The notes under the pieces are model-generated. The model was not told the origin of the DNA. It searched no databases and worked only from the letters and a program-made list of their open reading frames with translations. DNA of 64,000 nucleotides from positions 62,001 to 126,000 of the forward strand of contig NZ_VIKU02000001.1 of assembly GCF_009371985.2 (NCBI RefSeq), given 5' to 3'. Of this stretch, positions 1 to 10,595 are shown one piece after another. Positions within the stretch are counted from its first letter, which is position 1. Every line of letters begins with the position of its first letter. Source of the DNA: Pelagihabitans pacificus. GTDB taxonomy: Bacteria; Bacteroidota; Bacteroidia; Flavobacteriales; Flavobacteriaceae. The translations under genes and the position numbers were made by a program.

Positions 1-932
<932 letters not shown>

Positions 933-937
933 ACAGA

Positions 938-1585
938 ATGGTCGAGAAGCTTCCTACATATAAGACCCCTTTTGCCATCTTTATTATATGGCTATTTCAC
1001 CTATCGGCACTGATCGGTATCCATCTTGGCCACCAAGACTGGTTCGTGTCGAAGACCCCGATAAATTTAATGATTGTTTTAATCCTCTTTCTATGGGTTT
1101 ACCCAATCAATAGCCTTAGGAAATATATAGCCTTTGGCTTTTTTTTCACCGTGGGAATGTTTGCGGAATGGCTTGGTGTCAACTACGGCATTCTTTTCGG
1201 TGACTATGCTTATGGGGCTAATTTTGGTCCCAAACTAGACGGAGTGCCTTATCTTATCGGTGTAAACTGGGCTGTTCTCACCTTTATTACCGCTATCATA
1301 GCGTCAAAGTTCGCAAAGTCTCCTCTCGTAAAAATAACCGCAGCGAGCCTGCTGATGTTGTTTTTGGATTATTTAATGGAACACACCGCCCCCGTATTCG
1401 ATTTTTGGACTTTCTCCGGAGGCCTTGCCGGATGGATGAACTACGTTTGTTGGTTCGCCTTGGCATTGCTGTTTCAGACAGTGCTACATTTTACTGGGAT
1501 AAAGGGAAATTATCGTTTCAGTCTTCATCTCTATTTGGCCCAGTTGGTATTTTTTGGATATCTTTTTTTCTATTTAAAACCTTAA
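938..1585 (+). CDS. cruF: Carotenoid biosynthesis membrane protein, CruF-type 1,2-hydratase
   Basis: A 215-residue, highly hydrophobic protein with about seven membrane segments, matching the carotenoid biosynthesis family once called DUF422. CruF proteins add water across the 1,2 double bond of the acyclic end of gamma-carotene-type molecules, giving the 1-hydroxy end that CrtD then desaturates. Recognisable features are the acidic and aromatic motif EWLGVNYGILFGDYAYG near residue 90 and the DYLMEH motif near residue 148, which are the conserved polar residues of the family. It lies 5 bp after the desaturase stop. The next gene converges on it from the other strand. The function is inferred from family and neighbour, not from an experiment. 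Confidence 0.8.
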   Translation: MVEKLPTYKTPFAIFIIWLFHLSALIGIHLGHQDWFVSKTPINLMIVLILFLWVYPINSLRKYIAFGFFFTVGMFAEWLGVNYGILFGDYAYGANFGPKLDGVPYLIGVNWAVLTFITAIIASKFAKSPLVKITAASLLMLFLDYLMEHTAPVFDFWTFSGGLAGWMNYVCWFALALLFQTVLHFTGIKGNYRFSLHLYLAQLVFFGYLFFYLKP

Positions 1586-1773
1586 CCTCACGTCTAGAAA
1601 TAGATGATAATTGGTGGAGTCAGAATCACGACTTGACACGAATAGCCCGAATTTTCAAGGATTCTACCAAAACTTCGGTGAATAACGAAATAATGGTAAT
1701 CATATCAGAGCGGTCTTGTGCTACTATAGTACCAAAAGGGTTCCCTTGCAGGAACCTGATAAGAATACGTGTT

Positions 1774-2478
1774 TTACAAAAGCATCCCCAAAGGATTGCT
1801 CCCGTTCCAACTTCCCACCGACCGGTACGGTTGAAAACGGGAAAATAGTTCCTCTTTATACCAGTCCATTTCCCGTGTTTTCTTTATAGCATTTTGGTGT
1901 TCTTTGCTGTTGTAGGCAAAATCCATTAAAGATTGTTTGTCTTGCCACAGACTAAAAGTCGCCATTTGCGTGAAAGGTACTTCCCCTATGCCTTTTGTAA
2001 ACAGTAACCCCCTGTTGCCCTTCAGGGGTCTTTGTGAGATAGGCACGAATTTCCAGAACTTCCATAAGAGTTTAGATTTAATGGTGGCTCTGGTAATTAC
2101 GGAAATATAAGGGTTCTGTTTGTCTAAATCCGTGGTTTTTTGGAAAGGGTTCCCTCCTCCCCATTCACCTTTGGCGGAAATACTTTTCATATAAAGCGTC
2201 CATTGCTCAGAACTTCCTTTTCGATAGCGATGCATCAAGCTGGAATGTTCGAAGAAGGCATTGGCCTCTTCCTCTGAATCCCATACCTGCAACAACGCAT
2301 AGACCGACCAGTCAGGAAAGGGATTGAAGCCTGCCTTGCCGCTTCCCATAAGTTTGTAGAATTGGAGTCCTTTGGTTCTGGCCAGTGGTGCGTGCCCAAA
2401 CTGCATCATCCCAAAGGCCCATAACTTGCTCCTAAAACTTGGATATCGGAAAAATGTAAGGGTCGTTATCTGGGACAT
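1774..2478 (-). CDS. crtA: Spheroidene monooxygenase family protein (CrtA-like)
   Basis: A 234-residue soluble protein that resembles CrtA, the monooxygenase that places keto groups at C2 of acyclic carotenoid ends in purple bacteria. Motifs such as FGHAPLARTKGLQFYKLMGSG near the N-terminus, a dimeric alpha-beta barrel pattern (TLTFFRYP, YALLQVWDSEEEANAFF) and the repeat of the same pattern in the second half (FTQMATFSLWQDKQSLMDFA) are typical. It is last in a minus-strand operon with two TlpA-type thioredoxins (25 bp gap) and converges on crtD-cruF. In this setting it may oxidise C2 of the hydroxylated end of a myxol- or saproxanthin-like pigment; that substrate is inference. Confidence 0.75.
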   Translation of the reverse strand: MSQITTLTFFRYPSFRSKLWAFGMMQFGHAPLARTKGLQFYKLMGSGKAGFNPFPDWSVYALLQVWDSEEEANAFFEHSSLMHRYRKGSSEQWTLYMKSISAKGEWGGGNPFQKTTDLDKQNPYISVITRATIKSKLLWKFWKFVPISQRPLKGNRGLLFTKGIGEVPFTQMATFSLWQDKQSLMDFAYNSKEHQNAIKKTREMDWYKEELFSRFQPYRSVGSWNGSNPLGMLL

Positions 2479-2503
2479 TCTATTTATAATTATCCGTAAG
2501 GAA

Positions 2504-3070
2504 TCATTCCTTTAGGAGCCTTTCTAAAAGTACCTTTGTTTTTTCACTATTCCAATCAGCCGCCCCAACTTTGCTTAGAACGATTTGTCCTGTTTTATCA
2601 ATGACATAGGTAGCGGGTATCGATTTAGAACGAAATGCTTGCGGAGTTTCGGTATTTTTAAAATACACGGGTAACGATAGTTCTTTTTTTTCTATGAATG
2701 CGGAGACCTTCTGTGGGTCGTCTTCAGCTACAAAGAAGAATGCTATCGTATCCTGATAGCTCCCAGCTAATTTCTCAAAGCTTGGAATTTCGGCAATACA
2801 TGGAGGGCACCAGGTAGCCCAAAAATTTACGATGGTTACCCGGCCTTTGTAATCCGAGAGATTGACCTTGGCGCCGTTGATATGGGTTAATTCCCAATGG
2901 TCATCGGTTAGTTGAACCCTATCATTTTGTGATAATTCCGTAGGGCTGACGGCGGTTAATCGAGCAAAATAAACCTTGATGTGGAAACCAAGCGGAGTAA
3001 ACAAAAACAAAACCGACAAAAAAATCCATGGCAGGTACGATAACAACTGTCTTTTGGAAAACTGGATCAT
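2504..3070 (-). CDS. TlpA/ResA-family membrane-anchored thioredoxin
   Basis: A 188-residue thiol-disulfide oxidoreductase. One N-terminal membrane segment (about residues 10-26) anchors a periplasmic thioredoxin domain; the active site is WCPPC at residues 87-91 and the cis-proline loop reads SIPATYVID. TlpA-type proteins reduce disulfides in envelope proteins. The ATG overlaps the stop of the preceding TlpA-like gene by 4 bp (ATGA), a sign of coupled translation. Unlike its partner this copy keeps both catalytic cysteines (C88, C91). The link to the downstream crtA-like gene is only operonic; no functional connection is established. Confidence 0.85.
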   Translation of the reverse strand: MIQFSKRQLLSYLPWIFLSVLFLFTPLGFHIKVYFARLTAVSPTELSQNDRVQLTDDHWELTHINGAKVNLSDYKGRVTIVNFWATWCPPCIAEIPSFEKLAGSYQDTIAFFFVAEDDPQKVSAFIEKKELSLPVYFKNTETPQAFRSKSIPATYVIDKTGQIVLSKVGAADWNSEKTKVLLERLLKE

Positions 3071-3621
3071 TCCGCGAGTAGCTTGTCCAACAATTCCCGA
3101 ATCGTACGATTATCCCAATCGGCAATGTCATCGGCCCGTACTACGATATTTCCTTTTTTGTCAATGATATAGGAAGAGGGTACCGGCTCTGTCGCCACGG
3201 GGGCAGGTTCGCCGATGATGAGGTAGGTAACCGGAAAGGTAAATTTCTTTTGTTGCATGAAATCCTGGACGGGAGGTCGTTCTTCATTGGTAATGATATA
3301 AAAATCGACACGATCGCCATAATCCTCATATAATCTTTGGATATCCTGCAATTCGGCCGCACAGGGCAAACGCCAAGAGGCCCAGAAATTGATGAAAATT
3401 ACCTTACCCCTTGATTTTTCAAAACTAAAGAATTCCCAGTTGGGGTCTTTCAATTTCCAATTGTAATTTGGGAGGGTTTCGCGGTTTTCAGGCGCAACGA
3501 TACCAGGAGTAAAGGAAAAAAGCCGGTTAAGCAACACTTTTCCCTGGTATCCCAACGGGGTCAGAAACAAGGATAGAACAAGGCCAATAACCAACAGGGT
3601 AAAAAATGTGCTTTTTTTCAT
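3067..3621 (-). CDS. TlpA-like thioredoxin-fold protein lacking the first active-site cysteine
   Basis: A 184-residue paralogue of the next gene: one N-terminal membrane helix followed by a thioredoxin domain. The active-site position reads NFWASWRLPC, so the first, nucleophilic Cys of WCxxC is Arg84 and only Cys87 remains; a normal two-cysteine redox cycle is impossible. The cis-Pro loop (VPSSYIID) is retained. I chose the ATG at 3621 because the frame upstream of it (a possible ATG at 3657) runs into the terminator hairpin at 3637-3668. Overlaps the next TlpA gene by 4 bp. It could be a chaperone, a partner of the intact TlpA or a one-cysteine reductase. Confidence 0.8.
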   Translation of the reverse strand: MKKSTFFTLLVIGLVLSLFLTPLGYQGKVLLNRLFSFTPGIVAPENRETLPNYNWKLKDPNWEFFSFEKSRGKVIFINFWASWRLPCAAELQDIQRLYEDYGDRVDFYIITNEERPPVQDFMQQKKFTFPVTYLIIGEPAPVATEPVPSSYIIDKKGNIVVRADDIADWDNRTIRELLDKLLAE

Positions 3622-3636
3622 ATAGGTTTTCAAACT

Positions 3637-3668
3637 AAAAAACTCCCATGCTATCATAGGAGTTTTTT
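3637..3668 (-). terminator. Intrinsic terminator between aconitase and the TlpA genes
   Basis: Perfect 10-bp inverted repeat AAAAAACTCC / GGAGTTTTTT with a 12-nt loop, giving a U-tract on either strand. It sits 20 bp after the aconitase stop and 15 bp before the TlpA start, so it most likely ends the aconitase transcript and separates it from the thioredoxin operon; partial read-through is possible. Confidence 0.75.
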
Positions 3669-3687
3669 CAACTAATTTATGAGGGCC

Positions 3688-5961
3688 TCAAGCCGCATTT
3701 TCCCTTTTGATCACATTGAGGGCCGAACCTTCCCTAAACCAACCTATTTGGGCGTCATTGTAAGTATGATTTACTTTGATCAGGTCTTTACTTCCATCGG
3801 AATGCACTACTTCTATGGTTAAAGGAGTGTCCGGTTTAAAATCGGCTATATCCATAAAGTTAAAGGTATCATCTTCCTGGATGAGATCATAATCGTTCTC
3901 ATCGACAAAGGTTAACGCCAGCATTCCCTGTTTCTTCAAATTGGTCTCGTGAATACGGGCGAACGATTTGACCAGTACCGCAGCAACGCCTAGGTGCCTC
4001 GGTTGCATGGCCGCGTGCTCCCTTGAGGAACCCTCCCCATAATTGTGGTCTCCCACAACAATCGACTTGATTCCCGCTGCCTTGTAGGCTCTCTGGGTAT
4101 CGGGTACGCCACCGTACTCCCCGGTCAATTGATTCTTGACAAAATTGGTCTTTTTATTAAACGCATTCACAGCGCCAATCAAGGTATTATTGGCAATATT
4201 GTCTAAGTGCCCCCTGAAACGAAGCCACGGTCCAGCCATGGAGATGTGGTCGGTAGTACATTTACCAAAAGCTTTTATCAACAACTTCATTCCCTGTAAA
4301 TCCCCATGGGTTATCGGAACAAAAGGTTCGAGCAACTGAAGTCGCTCTGAGCTGGGATCTACCTTTACTTCGACACCGGATCCATCTGCAATGGGCTCCA
4401 AATAACCTGCATCCTCCACTTCAAAACCTTTTGGAGGCAGCTCCCAACCGGTAGGCTCATCGAATTTAACTTCTTCGCCATTCTCATTGATCAACGTATC
4501 GGATATCGGGTTAAAGTCTAACCTTCCTGCGATGGCAATTGCCGCCGTTATCTCGGGAGACGCAACAAAGGCATGTGTATTTGGATTCCCATCGGCCCGT
4601 TTTGCGAAGTTTCTGTTGAATGAATGTACAATGCTGTTTTTAGGGGCATTCTTGGGATCACTGTAACGTGCCCATTGGCCAATACAGGGGCCGCAGGCAT
4701 TGGTGAATATCTTTGCATCCAATTTTTCGAATACCTGCAGTATTCCGTCCCGCTCCGCGGTATATCGAACTTGCTCGGAACCGGGATTGATTCCAAATTC
4801 GGCCTTGGTCTTCAACCCTTTGTCCAGTGCCTGTTGTGCTATTGAGGAAGCCCTGCTCAGGTCTTCGTAGGAAGAGTTGGTACAAGAACCGATTAAGCCC
4901 CATTCTACTTGTAATGGCCACTCGTTCTTCGTCGCTTTGTCAGTCATCTCGCTTCCGACATTTGTAGACAAATCCGGTGTAAAGGGTCCGTTTAATAAAG
5001 GACCTAACTTCGACAGGTCGATATCGATGACCTGATCAAAATAATCTTCTGGATTGGCATATACCTCGGCATCTGCGGTCAAATGTTCCTTAACGGCATT
5101 GGCCGCTTCCGCCACATCGGCCCGATCGGTAGCACGGAGATAACGCTCCATAGCCTCGTCATACCCAAATGTAGAGGTAGTTGCCCCTATTTCGGCACCC
5201 ATGTTACAGATGGTTCCCTTCCCGGTACATGATAGCGACAAAGCTCCGGGGCCAAAATATTCTACGATGGCACCGGTACCTCCTTTTACGGTTAAAATTT
5301 CAGCTACTTTTAGGATGACATCCTTTGGTGCGGTCCAGCCGGAAATCTTTCCGGTCAACCTTACTCCAATTAACTTTGGGAACTTTAATTCCCATGCCAT
5401 TCCCGCCATCACATCAACGGCATCGGCACCTCCTACTCCAATGGCGACCATTCCCAATCCGCCTGCATTGACGGTGTGTGAATCGGTGCCTATCATCATT
5501 CCCCCGGGAAAAGCATAATTTTCCAATACCACCTGATGAATAATCCCTGCACCGGGTTTCCAAAAACCGATACCGTACTTATTGGAGACCGACTCCAAAA
5601 AATCGAATACTTCGGCACTGGTCGAATTGGCCATCTTTAAGTCTGCCGCCGCCCCGCTTTTTGCTTGAATCAAATGGTCGCAGTGTACGGTGGTGGGCAC
5701 AGCTACCTTGGTCTTGCCGGCCTGCATAAATTGCAAGAGTGCCATTTGGGCAGTGGCATCTTGACAAGCGATACGATCGGGAGCGAAGTCAACATAATCC
5801 TTACCACGAACAAAGGCCTTGCTCGGAGTACCGTCCCACAGATGGGAATACAATATTTTTTCGGAAAGCGTTAGCGGCTTGCCAACGATATCCCTAGCCT
5901 TATTAACGCGTTCCGCCATCGTGGCGTATACCCCTTTGATCATGTCGATATCAAATGCCAT
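3688..5961 (-). CDS. acn: Aconitate hydratase, mitochondrial type
   Basis: A full-length 757-residue aconitase that interconverts citrate and isocitrate in the TCA cycle. The three [4Fe-4S] ligands are visible: Cys360 in GSCTNSS and Cys423 and Cys426 in ACGPCIGQW. The substrate-site motif [11 protein letters not shown] and the C-terminal swivel domain with [15 protein letters not shown] are also present. Length and sequence match the mitochondrial-type aconitase that is usual in Bacteroidota, rather than AcnA or AcnB of enterobacteria. It appears monocistronic: 181 bp separate it from the upstream methyltransferase gene, and a terminator follows. Confidence 0.95.
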   Translation of the reverse strand: MAFDIDMIKGVYATMAERVNKARDIVGKPLTLSEKILYSHLWDGTPSKAFVRGKDYVDFAPDRIACQDATAQMALLQFMQAGKTKVAVPTTVHCDHLIQAKSGAAADLKMANSTSAEVFDFLESVSNKYGIGFWKPGAGIIHQVVLENYAFPGGMMIGTDSHTVNAGGLGMVAIGVGGADAVDVMAGMAWELKFPKLIGVRLTGKISGWTAPKDVILKVAEILTVKGGTGAIVEYFGPGALSLSCTGKGTICNMGAEIGATTSTFGYDEAMERYLRATDRADVAEAANAVKEHLTADAEVYANPEDYFDQVIDIDLSKLGPLLNGPFTPDLSTNVGSEMTDKATKNEWPLQVEWGLIGSCTNSSYEDLSRASSIAQQALDKGLKTKAEFGINPGSEQVRYTAERDGILQVFEKLDAKIFTNACGPCIGQWARYSDPKNAPKNSIVHSFNRNFAKRADGNPNTHAFVASPEITAAIAIAGRLDFNPISDTLINENGEEVKFDEPTGWELPPKGFEVEDAGYLEPIADGSGVEVKVDPSSERLQLLEPFVPITHGDLQGMKLLIKAFGKCTTDHISMAGPWLRFRGHLDNIANNTLIGAVNAFNKKTNFVKNQLTGEYGGVPDTQRAYKAAGIKSIVVGDHNYGEGSSREHAAMQPRHLGVAAVLVKSFARIHETNLKKQGMLALTFVDENDYDLIQEDDTFNFMDIADFKPDTPLTIEVVHSDGSKDLIKVNHTYNDAQIGWFREGSALNVIKRENAA

Positions 5962-6142
5962 TCTCTAGTGTTTTAAATTTTGAACAATTCCGTAAAATTA
6001 AGAAAATCCCTATGGGAAATAAAATTTTTGGTCTATGAAAGTATGTATTCCAAAGAATAAAAAAACACGGGTTTCTTATTCAATCATCGACAAATGAAAG
6101 CCGCAAAAAGAGATAATAATTCTGGGTAAAAATTCGGCGGAC

Positions 6143-6898
6143 CTACTTGAGAACCCTTCCCAGCTTCATGAAAATAGGAAAGTTGATTTTCCTTTTTTCA
6201 TCACTGCCCCATAAAGGTCGTATGTTGTTCATCAAATCTTTCACCGGATTCTTGCCTTTATTGTACCGCTTGAAACTTTGTACACTCGACCAAGAGTTAA
6301 AATAGCCCTCTAAATGCGCCAGACCCCATTGCACCGTCACGGCCCTCTCGGATTCTACCGGTATTTCCCGAAAATCGAAGGGAATGCTCCCGTAGCTATT
6401 CTCGACATGCCTTCGCTCACTGTTCCAATATAGGCCGACCACCTGCCTATAAAAATGGTTGATGACCTTGTCAATAGGCTCGGAAATTTTCAAAAGGCCA
6501 TAGCCCCACGCACTTATAAGACCCCCATTTTTAGACACTCTTCGCACCTCTTTGTTAAAGGCTTGAAAATCAAACCAATGAAGGGCCTGTGCTACCGTGA
6601 TTAAATCAAAAGTATTGTCATCAAAGCTGGTGTGTTCGGCTCTTTCGACCTTGTAGCGAATGGTGTCCCTTCTTTCAGCCCTTGCCAACTGGGCCTCACT
6701 GATATCCGTTGCGAACACCTCATCAAAATAGTGGGATAACACCAGTGCTACCTGCCCGTTACCCGTACCGCAATCCCAGCAACAAGCGGTGTCCGGTACA
6801 TGTTTCAAAATATCTGAATAGAGTTCCATCGGGTAGGCAGGACGGAACTTTTTATAGGCATCGGACTGTTCAGAGAAAATGTCCAATGCTTTTTTCAT
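6143..6898 (-). CDS. Class I SAM-dependent methyltransferase
   Basis: A 251-residue methyltransferase with the SAM-binding motif I CWDCGTGNGQ near residue 40, motif II FATDIS and motif III/IV DLITVAQALHWFD. The HWFD pattern is typical of small UbiE/trans-aconitate-methyltransferase-like proteins with unknown small-molecule substrates. It is the last gene of a minus-strand operon, 16 bp after moxR. Its substrate cannot be read from the sequence; the nearby aconitase makes trans-aconitate detoxification a conceivable but unproven role. Confidence 0.8.
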   Translation of the reverse strand: MKKALDIFSEQSDAYKKFRPAYPMELYSDILKHVPDTACCWDCGTGNGQVALVLSHYFDEVFATDISEAQLARAERRDTIRYKVERAEHTSFDDNTFDLITVAQALHWFDFQAFNKEVRRVSKNGGLISAWGYGLLKISEPIDKVINHFYRQVVGLYWNSERRHVENSYGSIPFDFREIPVESERAVTVQWGLAHLEGYFNSWSSVQSFKRYNKGKNPVKDLMNNIRPLWGSDEKRKINFPIFMKLGRVLK

Positions 6899-6914
6899 GC
6901 GTTGATGATTTTAA

Positions 6915-7868
6915 TTACAGAAGCTTGTTAATGATATCTTCTTCGGAAATCCCCTCGGCCTCGGCCTTGTAGTTTTTTATAATCCTGTGACGCAATATGC
7001 CCCTCGCCACCGCCTTTACATTTTCAATATCCGGTGAATATTTTCCATTGATCGCAGCATGGGCCTTGGCCCCTAATACGAGGTTCTGAGAAGCTCTTGG
7101 CCCGGCACCCCAATCGATGTATTGCTTTACAAAATCCCCGGCCGACTCCAAATTAGGTCTGGTTGAATTTACCAAACGAACCGCATATTCCACCACATTG
7201 TCCGGAACCGGGATGCGTCGTACCAAATGATGTATTTCCAAAATCTCCTGGGCGTTGAATAGCGCATTGATTTCTGGAACATTGTCATCGGTCGTGGTCT
7301 TTACCACCTCGATTTCCTCGGTCACCGATGGATATTTTAGTTCGATAGCGAACATAAAGCGATCCAACTGCGCCTCGGGCAAGGGATAGGTTCCTTCCTG
7401 TTCAATAGGGTTTTGGGTAGCAAGCACAAAATAAGGCAATTCCAGTCGATGCTGTTGTCCTGCAATAGTCACCGAGCGTTCCTGCATCGCCTCCAAGAGT
7501 GCTGCCTGGGTTTTGGGTGGTGTCCTGTTGATTTCATCGGCCAGAATAATGTTGGAAAAAATAGGTCCTTTGATGAACTTGAAATTTCTATTCTGATCCA
7601 ATACCTCACTTCCCAAAATATCACTGGGCATTAGATCAGGGGTGAACTGTATTCTTTTAAAATCAAGTCCTAAGGTCTTCGCAATGGTATTTACCATTAA
7701 AGTCTTTGCCAAACCGGGTACACCGATGAGCAGTGAATGCCCTCCGGAATAAATTGATAGTAAAATTTGTTCAATAACCTCATTCTGGCCTACGATGGCC
7801 TTCGCAATTTCTTGCCTCAACTCCTGATGCCTTTGAACGAGATTATTGATTGCAGTAACGTCCGACAT
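6915..7868 (-). CDS. MoxR-family AAA+ ATPase
   Basis: A 317-residue AAA+ ATPase with Walker A GVPGLAKT at residues 49-56, Walker B ILADEINRTPP and the sensor region VLATQNPIEQEGTYPLPEAQLDRF, all diagnostic of MoxR ATPases. These act as chaperones, often with von Willebrand factor A partners, during assembly of complexes or envelope stress responses; no VWA gene is visible here. The ATG at 7868 begins 1 bp after the stop of the SurA-like gene, so the two are translationally linked. This places a cytoplasmic chaperone ATPase together with two periplasmic folding enzymes. Confidence 0.9.
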   Translation of the reverse strand: MSDVTAINNLVQRHQELRQEIAKAIVGQNEVIEQILLSIYSGGHSLLIGVPGLAKTLMVNTIAKTLGLDFKRIQFTPDLMPSDILGSEVLDQNRNFKFIKGPIFSNIILADEINRTPPKTQAALLEAMQERSVTIAGQQHRLELPYFVLATQNPIEQEGTYPLPEAQLDRFMFAIELKYPSVTEEIEVVKTTTDDNVPEINALFNAQEILEIHHLVRRIPVPDNVVEYAVRLVNSTRPNLESAGDFVKQYIDWGAGPRASQNLVLGAKAHAAINGKYSPDIENVKAVARGILRHRIIKNYKAEAEGISEEDIINKLL

Positions 7869-7869
7869 A

Positions 7870-9321
7870 TTATTCCTTGACCCAGTTGTTGGCAAATTCA
7901 CAGTCTCTTCTGGATTCGTTTACGCTAATGTAGGTATCATCAATATGCTTATCCATCCACTTTTTGATAGCATTGTATTGCTTCTCCGTTTTTGCCAGTT
8001 GTTGAATTTTGATATAATCCTTGGAAAAATCGGCTACGTGCTCGTCGTATCTATTGGTCACTTTCAATAACTTATAAGAAGGTCCGCCTCCGCGCTCATC
8101 CTGTTCCAGAATAGGTCTCGAAATCTCGTCGTCCTTTAAGTTACGCACCTGATTGTATAGCGTCGGATCCATTTTGGTCAATTCGAAACGGGAATCAAAG
8201 TTAATGGGATTCCGTAGAACACCACCGTCGAATTTGGTCTCCTCTTCGTCGGAAAAATTTAGCGCTGCTTCAGCGAATGTATACTTGCCATCAATAATTT
8301 GTTGACGAATACTATCCAATTCCATTCGAGCATTTTCCAGTGCCTTTTTGGAAATATCCGGTTGAATTAGAATGTGTCGCACATCTCTTTCCTGTCCCCT
8401 AATTTTTTCGATGTACATAATATGATAGCCGAACATGGTCTCGAAGGGATCGGACACTTCACCTTCATTCAAACTGAACGCAACATCCTTGAACTCCTTC
8501 ACATAACCGGAGCTCTTGGTAATGCCTTCGATAAGACCTCCTTTGGATTTTGTAGGCCCCTGTGAATACAAGATGGCCTTCACGCTAAAACTTGCGTCAT
8601 TATCCTCTACATCGGCCTTGATCTTATTTAATTTATCGATAACCGCTTGCACCTCCGTTTGCGTTGGTTTCGGCTGCTTTACAATCTGGGCGATTTCAAG
8701 TTCCGCACCAAAAACAGGTCGTTGGTCTTCTGGAATCTTATTAAAAAACTGTCGTACTTCCTCCGGTGTTATTTCAATTTCGGCGATGATATCCTGTTGC
8801 ATTTTTTCGGATAACATGCGCAACTTGTTAATTTTATAAAGCTCTTGCCGAAAACTGGCTTCGTCTGTTTTTTTATAGTATCGTAACACCTTCTCCATGG
8901 AACCGATTTGCTGTACCAATGACTGTATCTGCCGTTCGCCAGTAGCATTCACCTCATCATCGGACACCAAAATACTGTCTTGTACGGCCTGGTGGGCATA
9001 CAAACGGTCTTCCATTAATTTTCCAAGTAATCCACATCTAGTGATATCCTCGGTAGAAGCCCCTTGGCTTTTTAGGTCGATCAAGGTTTTTTCAATATCG
9101 GATTCCAGGATTACATAATCCCCTACTACCGCGGCGATCCCATCGAGCTTGACCCTTTTGAATTTATTCGTGGTATCCTTTCTGATATTGGTATCCGCCT
9201 CCACTACCATCTCTGGAGGCTCGATCTGGGTATCGGGAATACTATCCGCTACCTGCGCCAGTATGGTATTGGACAATAATAAGGAACAAATTACAATAAC
9301 AAATCTGTTAATCTTTTGCAT
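7870..9321 (-). CDS. Periplasmic SurA-like peptidyl-prolyl isomerase
   Basis: A 483-residue secreted protein. After a signal peptide (cleavage near TILAQ) come a SurA N-terminal chaperone-like region (residues about 50-170) and two parvulin PPIase domains; the second contains FGYHIMYIEKIRGQERDVRHILI. SurA-type proteins escort outer membrane proteins through the periplasm. The chosen ATG at 9321 overlaps the upstream lipoprotein PPIase gene by 14 bp; an in-frame ATG at 9354 would put a long charged extension before the signal peptide. Part of a four-gene operon with another PPIase, moxR and a methyltransferase. Confidence 0.88.
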   Translation of the reverse strand: MQKINRFVIVICSLLLSNTILAQVADSIPDTQIEPPEMVVEADTNIRKDTTNKFKRVKLDGIAAVVGDYVILESDIEKTLIDLKSQGASTEDITRCGLLGKLMEDRLYAHQAVQDSILVSDDEVNATGERQIQSLVQQIGSMEKVLRYYKKTDEASFRQELYKINKLRMLSEKMQQDIIAEIEITPEEVRQFFNKIPEDQRPVFGAELEIAQIVKQPKPTQTEVQAVIDKLNKIKADVEDNDASFSVKAILYSQGPTKSKGGLIEGITKSSGYVKEFKDVAFSLNEGEVSDPFETMFGYHIMYIEKIRGQERDVRHILIQPDISKKALENARMELDSIRQQIIDGKYTFAEAALNFSDEEETKFDGGVLRNPINFDSRFELTKMDPTLYNQVRNLKDDEISRPILEQDERGGGPSYKLLKVTNRYDEHVADFSKDYIKIQQLAKTEKQYNAIKKWMDKHIDDTYISVNESRRDCEFANNWVKE

Positions 9322-10198
9322 ATACTTCAAAATCTTTATCCTTAATAGCCTCATCTATGATTTCGGTTTCGAGCTTTCGTATGTAGTCAAGTTTTCTTCG
9401 ACTTAAGAGTACCTGCTTGATGGTGGGTTCTATAAAAGAAAGCGGTGCAATGTCGTTGGGGTTTAGTACATCGATAATCTTGGTCAAATATACCCCCTTT
9501 GCATCCTCCAACTCAAAAAATTGTGATTTTTTTAAGTATCGTCCTTCGTTTTCGCGAGACAATGGGGGAATCTCATCGATTACCCGCGACGCCCTTACCC
9601 AAATAGAATCGTTAAAATTCAACTTCTTAAACTGCACCCCGATAGAATCAAGATAGGTGACATCCTCTTTATTAAAACGTTTCAATTTTTCAATGACCTC
9701 ATCTTTGTTCAAAAACTGTTTGGGAAGTTCTATAAACCGGAGTCGTACTATTTTTTCATTGAGCCTAAAGTTTTGTTTTTCTTTATTATAAAACTCCCTT
9801 AGCTGACTTTTACTAACCGTCGAATCGCTACCTTGTTGTACGAGGGCCTCCTTGTAAGCACGGGTATACAAATCGTTTCTGTAGTTGTCTACCAGTTTAT
9901 CAAATTCGGTCAATTTGTCTTCGGGAAGATTTATTTTGGCCTTCGCCAACAGCAATTGTTTCGAGGCCCAATTATTGATATAATTCGTCACGAACGATGC
10001 ACTGTCTTCCTTGGAAACAGCATTGGATAATAGGGGGGTAACATCGGATGGGTAAAGAAATGCCTCTCCGACCCTAGCCAAGGGCTGCTCTTCCTTGTTT
10101 TTAGAAAACATACCGCCGCAAGAACTCAAAACCAGCACCATAACGGAGGATACCATCCAGAAAAAAATCGATTTACTACGTATTATTGAAAATCGCAT
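9308..10198 (-). CDS. Peptidyl-prolyl isomerase-like lipoprotein
   Basis: A 296-residue lipoprotein with a clear signal peptide and lipobox LVLSSCGG. The body is helical and charged, with a SurA/PpiC-like N-terminal region (RVGEAFLYPSDV then long helices), but an obvious catalytic parvulin domain is not seen, so it may be a chaperone without isomerase activity. First gene of the operon that continues into the SurA homologue with a 14-bp overlap. Flavobacteria commonly carry this PPIase pair. The role is probably in outer-membrane protein folding. Confidence 0.78.
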   Translation of the reverse strand: MRFSIIRSKSIFFWMVSSVMVLVLSSCGGMFSKNKEEQPLARVGEAFLYPSDVTPLLSNAVSKEDSASFVTNYINNWASKQLLLAKAKINLPEDKLTEFDKLVDNYRNDLYTRAYKEALVQQGSDSTVSKSQLREFYNKEKQNFRLNEKIVRLRFIELPKQFLNKDEVIEKLKRFNKEDVTYLDSIGVQFKKLNFNDSIWVRASRVIDEIPPLSRENEGRYLKKSQFFELEDAKGVYLTKIIDVLNPNDIAPLSFIEPTIKQVLLSRRKLDYIRKLETEIIDEAIKDKDFEVYAKD

Positions 10199-10328
10199 CT
10201 TGCAAAAATAGCAATTACCAAATGGTGGGCAAATAGTTACATTGTTCCTTAACGGTTTTTTACATAACCTACTTATTTTAGTACCTTAGGGACCACTAAT
10301 GGCAGCGTTGCATTAAAAACGAATTAGG

Positions 10329-10568
10329 TTGAACAGACGCATAAAACTGATATGGGATTTCAAGGGTCCCGCCGCCGCCAAAACGGCCGAACACCACGAA
10401 AAGCATTTAAAGGAATTCATCGCTATGGAAGCCCTATCCTTGAAGATTACGGGTCATCAACATCTACATGAAATGCACAGCCTGGCTTTTATGGTCGTGG
10501 AGGAACCTCATATGATTTCGGTCCGGGATGCCCTCAAACCACACCGTGGAGAGCTATACGAGGAATAA
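10329..10568 (+). CDS. Small conserved histidine-rich hypothetical protein
   Basis: A 79-residue protein beginning at a TTG codon, with no signal peptide or membrane segment. It has a mixed alpha/beta pattern: MNRRIKLIWDFKG as a strand, a helix with HHEKHLKEF, then strands LKITGHQHLHEMH and SLAFMVVEEPHMI. Eight of the 79 residues are His, mostly around one face, so metal binding is possible. I recall similar unnamed proteins in flavobacteria, but no function. It lies divergent from the PPIase operon and 27 bp before the beta-lactamase-like gene, so may be cotranscribed with it. Confidence 0.65.
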   Translation: MNRRIKLIWDFKGPAAAKTAEHHEKHLKEFIAMEALSLKITGHQHLHEMHSLAFMVVEEPHMISVRDALKPHRGELYEE

Positions 10569-10595
10569 ATGAATCGCTAAACAACCCGATACTAA

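Noticed and set aside
1586-1773. Any small gene in the 188-bp gap between cruF and crtA
   Set aside because: No frame with a start codon, homology or protein-like composition; considered plain intergenic DNA.
1405-1848. A 147-residue open frame overlapping cruF and running into the intergenic gap
   Set aside because: It overlaps the cruF C-terminus in another frame, has no start context or family match, and continues into non-coding DNA and the end of crtA.
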